This document shows, one piece after another, positions 44,118 to 44,448 of a DNA stretch of 44,448 nt; within the stretch, counting starts at the first letter, position 1, and each line of letters opens with the position of its first letter. The notes beneath the pieces are model-generated. The model did not search any database. It saw nothing but the letters and a program-made list of their open reading frames with translations, and had not been told where the DNA came from. Source of the DNA: Halobiforma nitratireducens JCM 10879 (GTDB taxonomy: Archaea; Halobacteriota; Halobacteria; Halobacteriales; Natrialbaceae); NCBI RefSeq assembly GCF_000337895.1, contig NZ_AOMA01000007.1:1-44448 (forward strand), read 5' to 3'. The position numbers and the translations under genes are program-made.

Positions 44118-44414
44118 TCAGCCCTCGTCCCCCTGCCCTCGGAGACGGGGGCGGAGGGAACACGGAACTCCCGCTCGCTCGAGCGCCTGCCGACGCTCGG
44201 TGTCGGTGAGTCGATACGCCTCGAGTTCGTCCTCGAGGCGATCCAGCGCGTCCCGGCGACGCTGGTGTGACGCGAGGAAGCCGGTGATGCGATCGGTCGC
44301 GATCTCCTTGAGTTCGCCGCTGAGCAACTCGCCTGTGCGATACTGTGTGGCGATGCGTTCGAGTTGCTCTGTTGAACGCAAGAAGGCGACAGTATTGAAT
44401 TTATGATATTCGTC
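44118..44414 (-). pseudogene. C-terminal fragment of a tryptophanyl-tRNA synthetase-like gene
   Basis: The frame reads STEQLERIATQYRTGELL, then SGELKEIATDRITGFLASHQRRR and AYRLTDTERRQAL, which resembles the C-terminal tail of haloarchaeal TrpS. There is no catalytic core: an in-frame TAA lies at about 44412-44414. Upstream sequence (44390-44448) is AT-rich and does not continue the family in any frame. This looks like a 3' remnant cut off by a rearrangement near 44385. A short independent gene starting at the TTG at 44381 is a less likely reading. The TrpS assignment is from memory of the tail motif. Confidence 0.55.
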
Positions 44415-44448
44415 TTAATGCCGCTATATGGCCTGAGAGTCCTGTTTT

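Noticed and set aside
1..44448. CRISPR arrays, tRNA or rRNA genes
   Set aside because: I saw no regularly spaced repeats and no recognisable tRNA or rRNA sequence. A dedicated search could still find a divergent small RNA.

Overview
The window comes from an extremely halophilic archaeon (class Halobacteria, probably Natrialbales). The coding sequence is GC-rich and the proteins are strongly acidic. There are several Tat signals, leaderless archaeal promoters with TATA boxes, a TFB, a thermosome, a haloarchaeal-type glucose dehydrogenase and a halobacterial transducer. The large set of chitin-active secreted proteins resembles chitin-degrading natronoarchaea, but the genus is an inference.

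Layout. (1) 1-2739: the 3' part of the replicative helicase MCM, interrupted by two inteins. (2) 3667-8136: an amino-sugar module. A minus-strand operon encodes a SelA-like PLP ammonia-lyase, RidA and a glucose-dehydrogenase paralogue. Divergent from it are an IclR regulator and a PIG-L deacetylase. (3) 8554-14620: an altered galactonate-dehydratase-like enolase-superfamily protein and a complete CUT1 sugar ABC transporter (binding protein, two permeases, ATPase). (4) 15202-23215: four tandem Tat-exported proteins, each with the same chitin-binding module and a PKD domain. Three carry GH18 domains and one carries an unrecognised ~365-residue domain. A putative cytoplasmic TIM-barrel protein follows on the minus strand. 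(5) 23769-34838: a membrane protein, TFB, a frameshifted DUF2071 gene, an ornithine cyclodeaminase/alanine dehydrogenase family enzyme, a binding protein divergent from a chemotaxis transducer, thermosome and a KH protein. (6) 35139-41977: an operon for a molybdopterin respiratory reductase whose active-site residues match arsenate reductase ArrA (membrane anchor, Fe-S subunit, catalytic subunit, TorD chaperone, Mrp Fe-S carrier). (7) 42121-44448: a hypothetical gene, a phosphodiesterase, a MITE-like repeat, a membrane protein and a truncated TrpS-like tail.

How parts 2-4 may work together (inference). Secreted GH18 enzymes cut chitin, and the CUT1 transporter imports the oligomers. The PIG-L enzyme removes acetyl groups. 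The Gdh paralogue oxidises glucosamine to glucosaminate. The SelA-like lyase, helped by RidA, releases ammonia to give 2-keto-3-deoxygluconate, which the haloarchaeal semi-phosphorylative Entner-Doudoroff pathway can use. This would be an oxidative, phosphate-free entry for chitin sugar. A beta-glucosaminidase is not evident here, unless the TIM-barrel protein serves. Three copies of a TGTTTC-N7-GAAACA palindrome near the IclR gene are probable operators; two of them frame a puzzling non-coding island.
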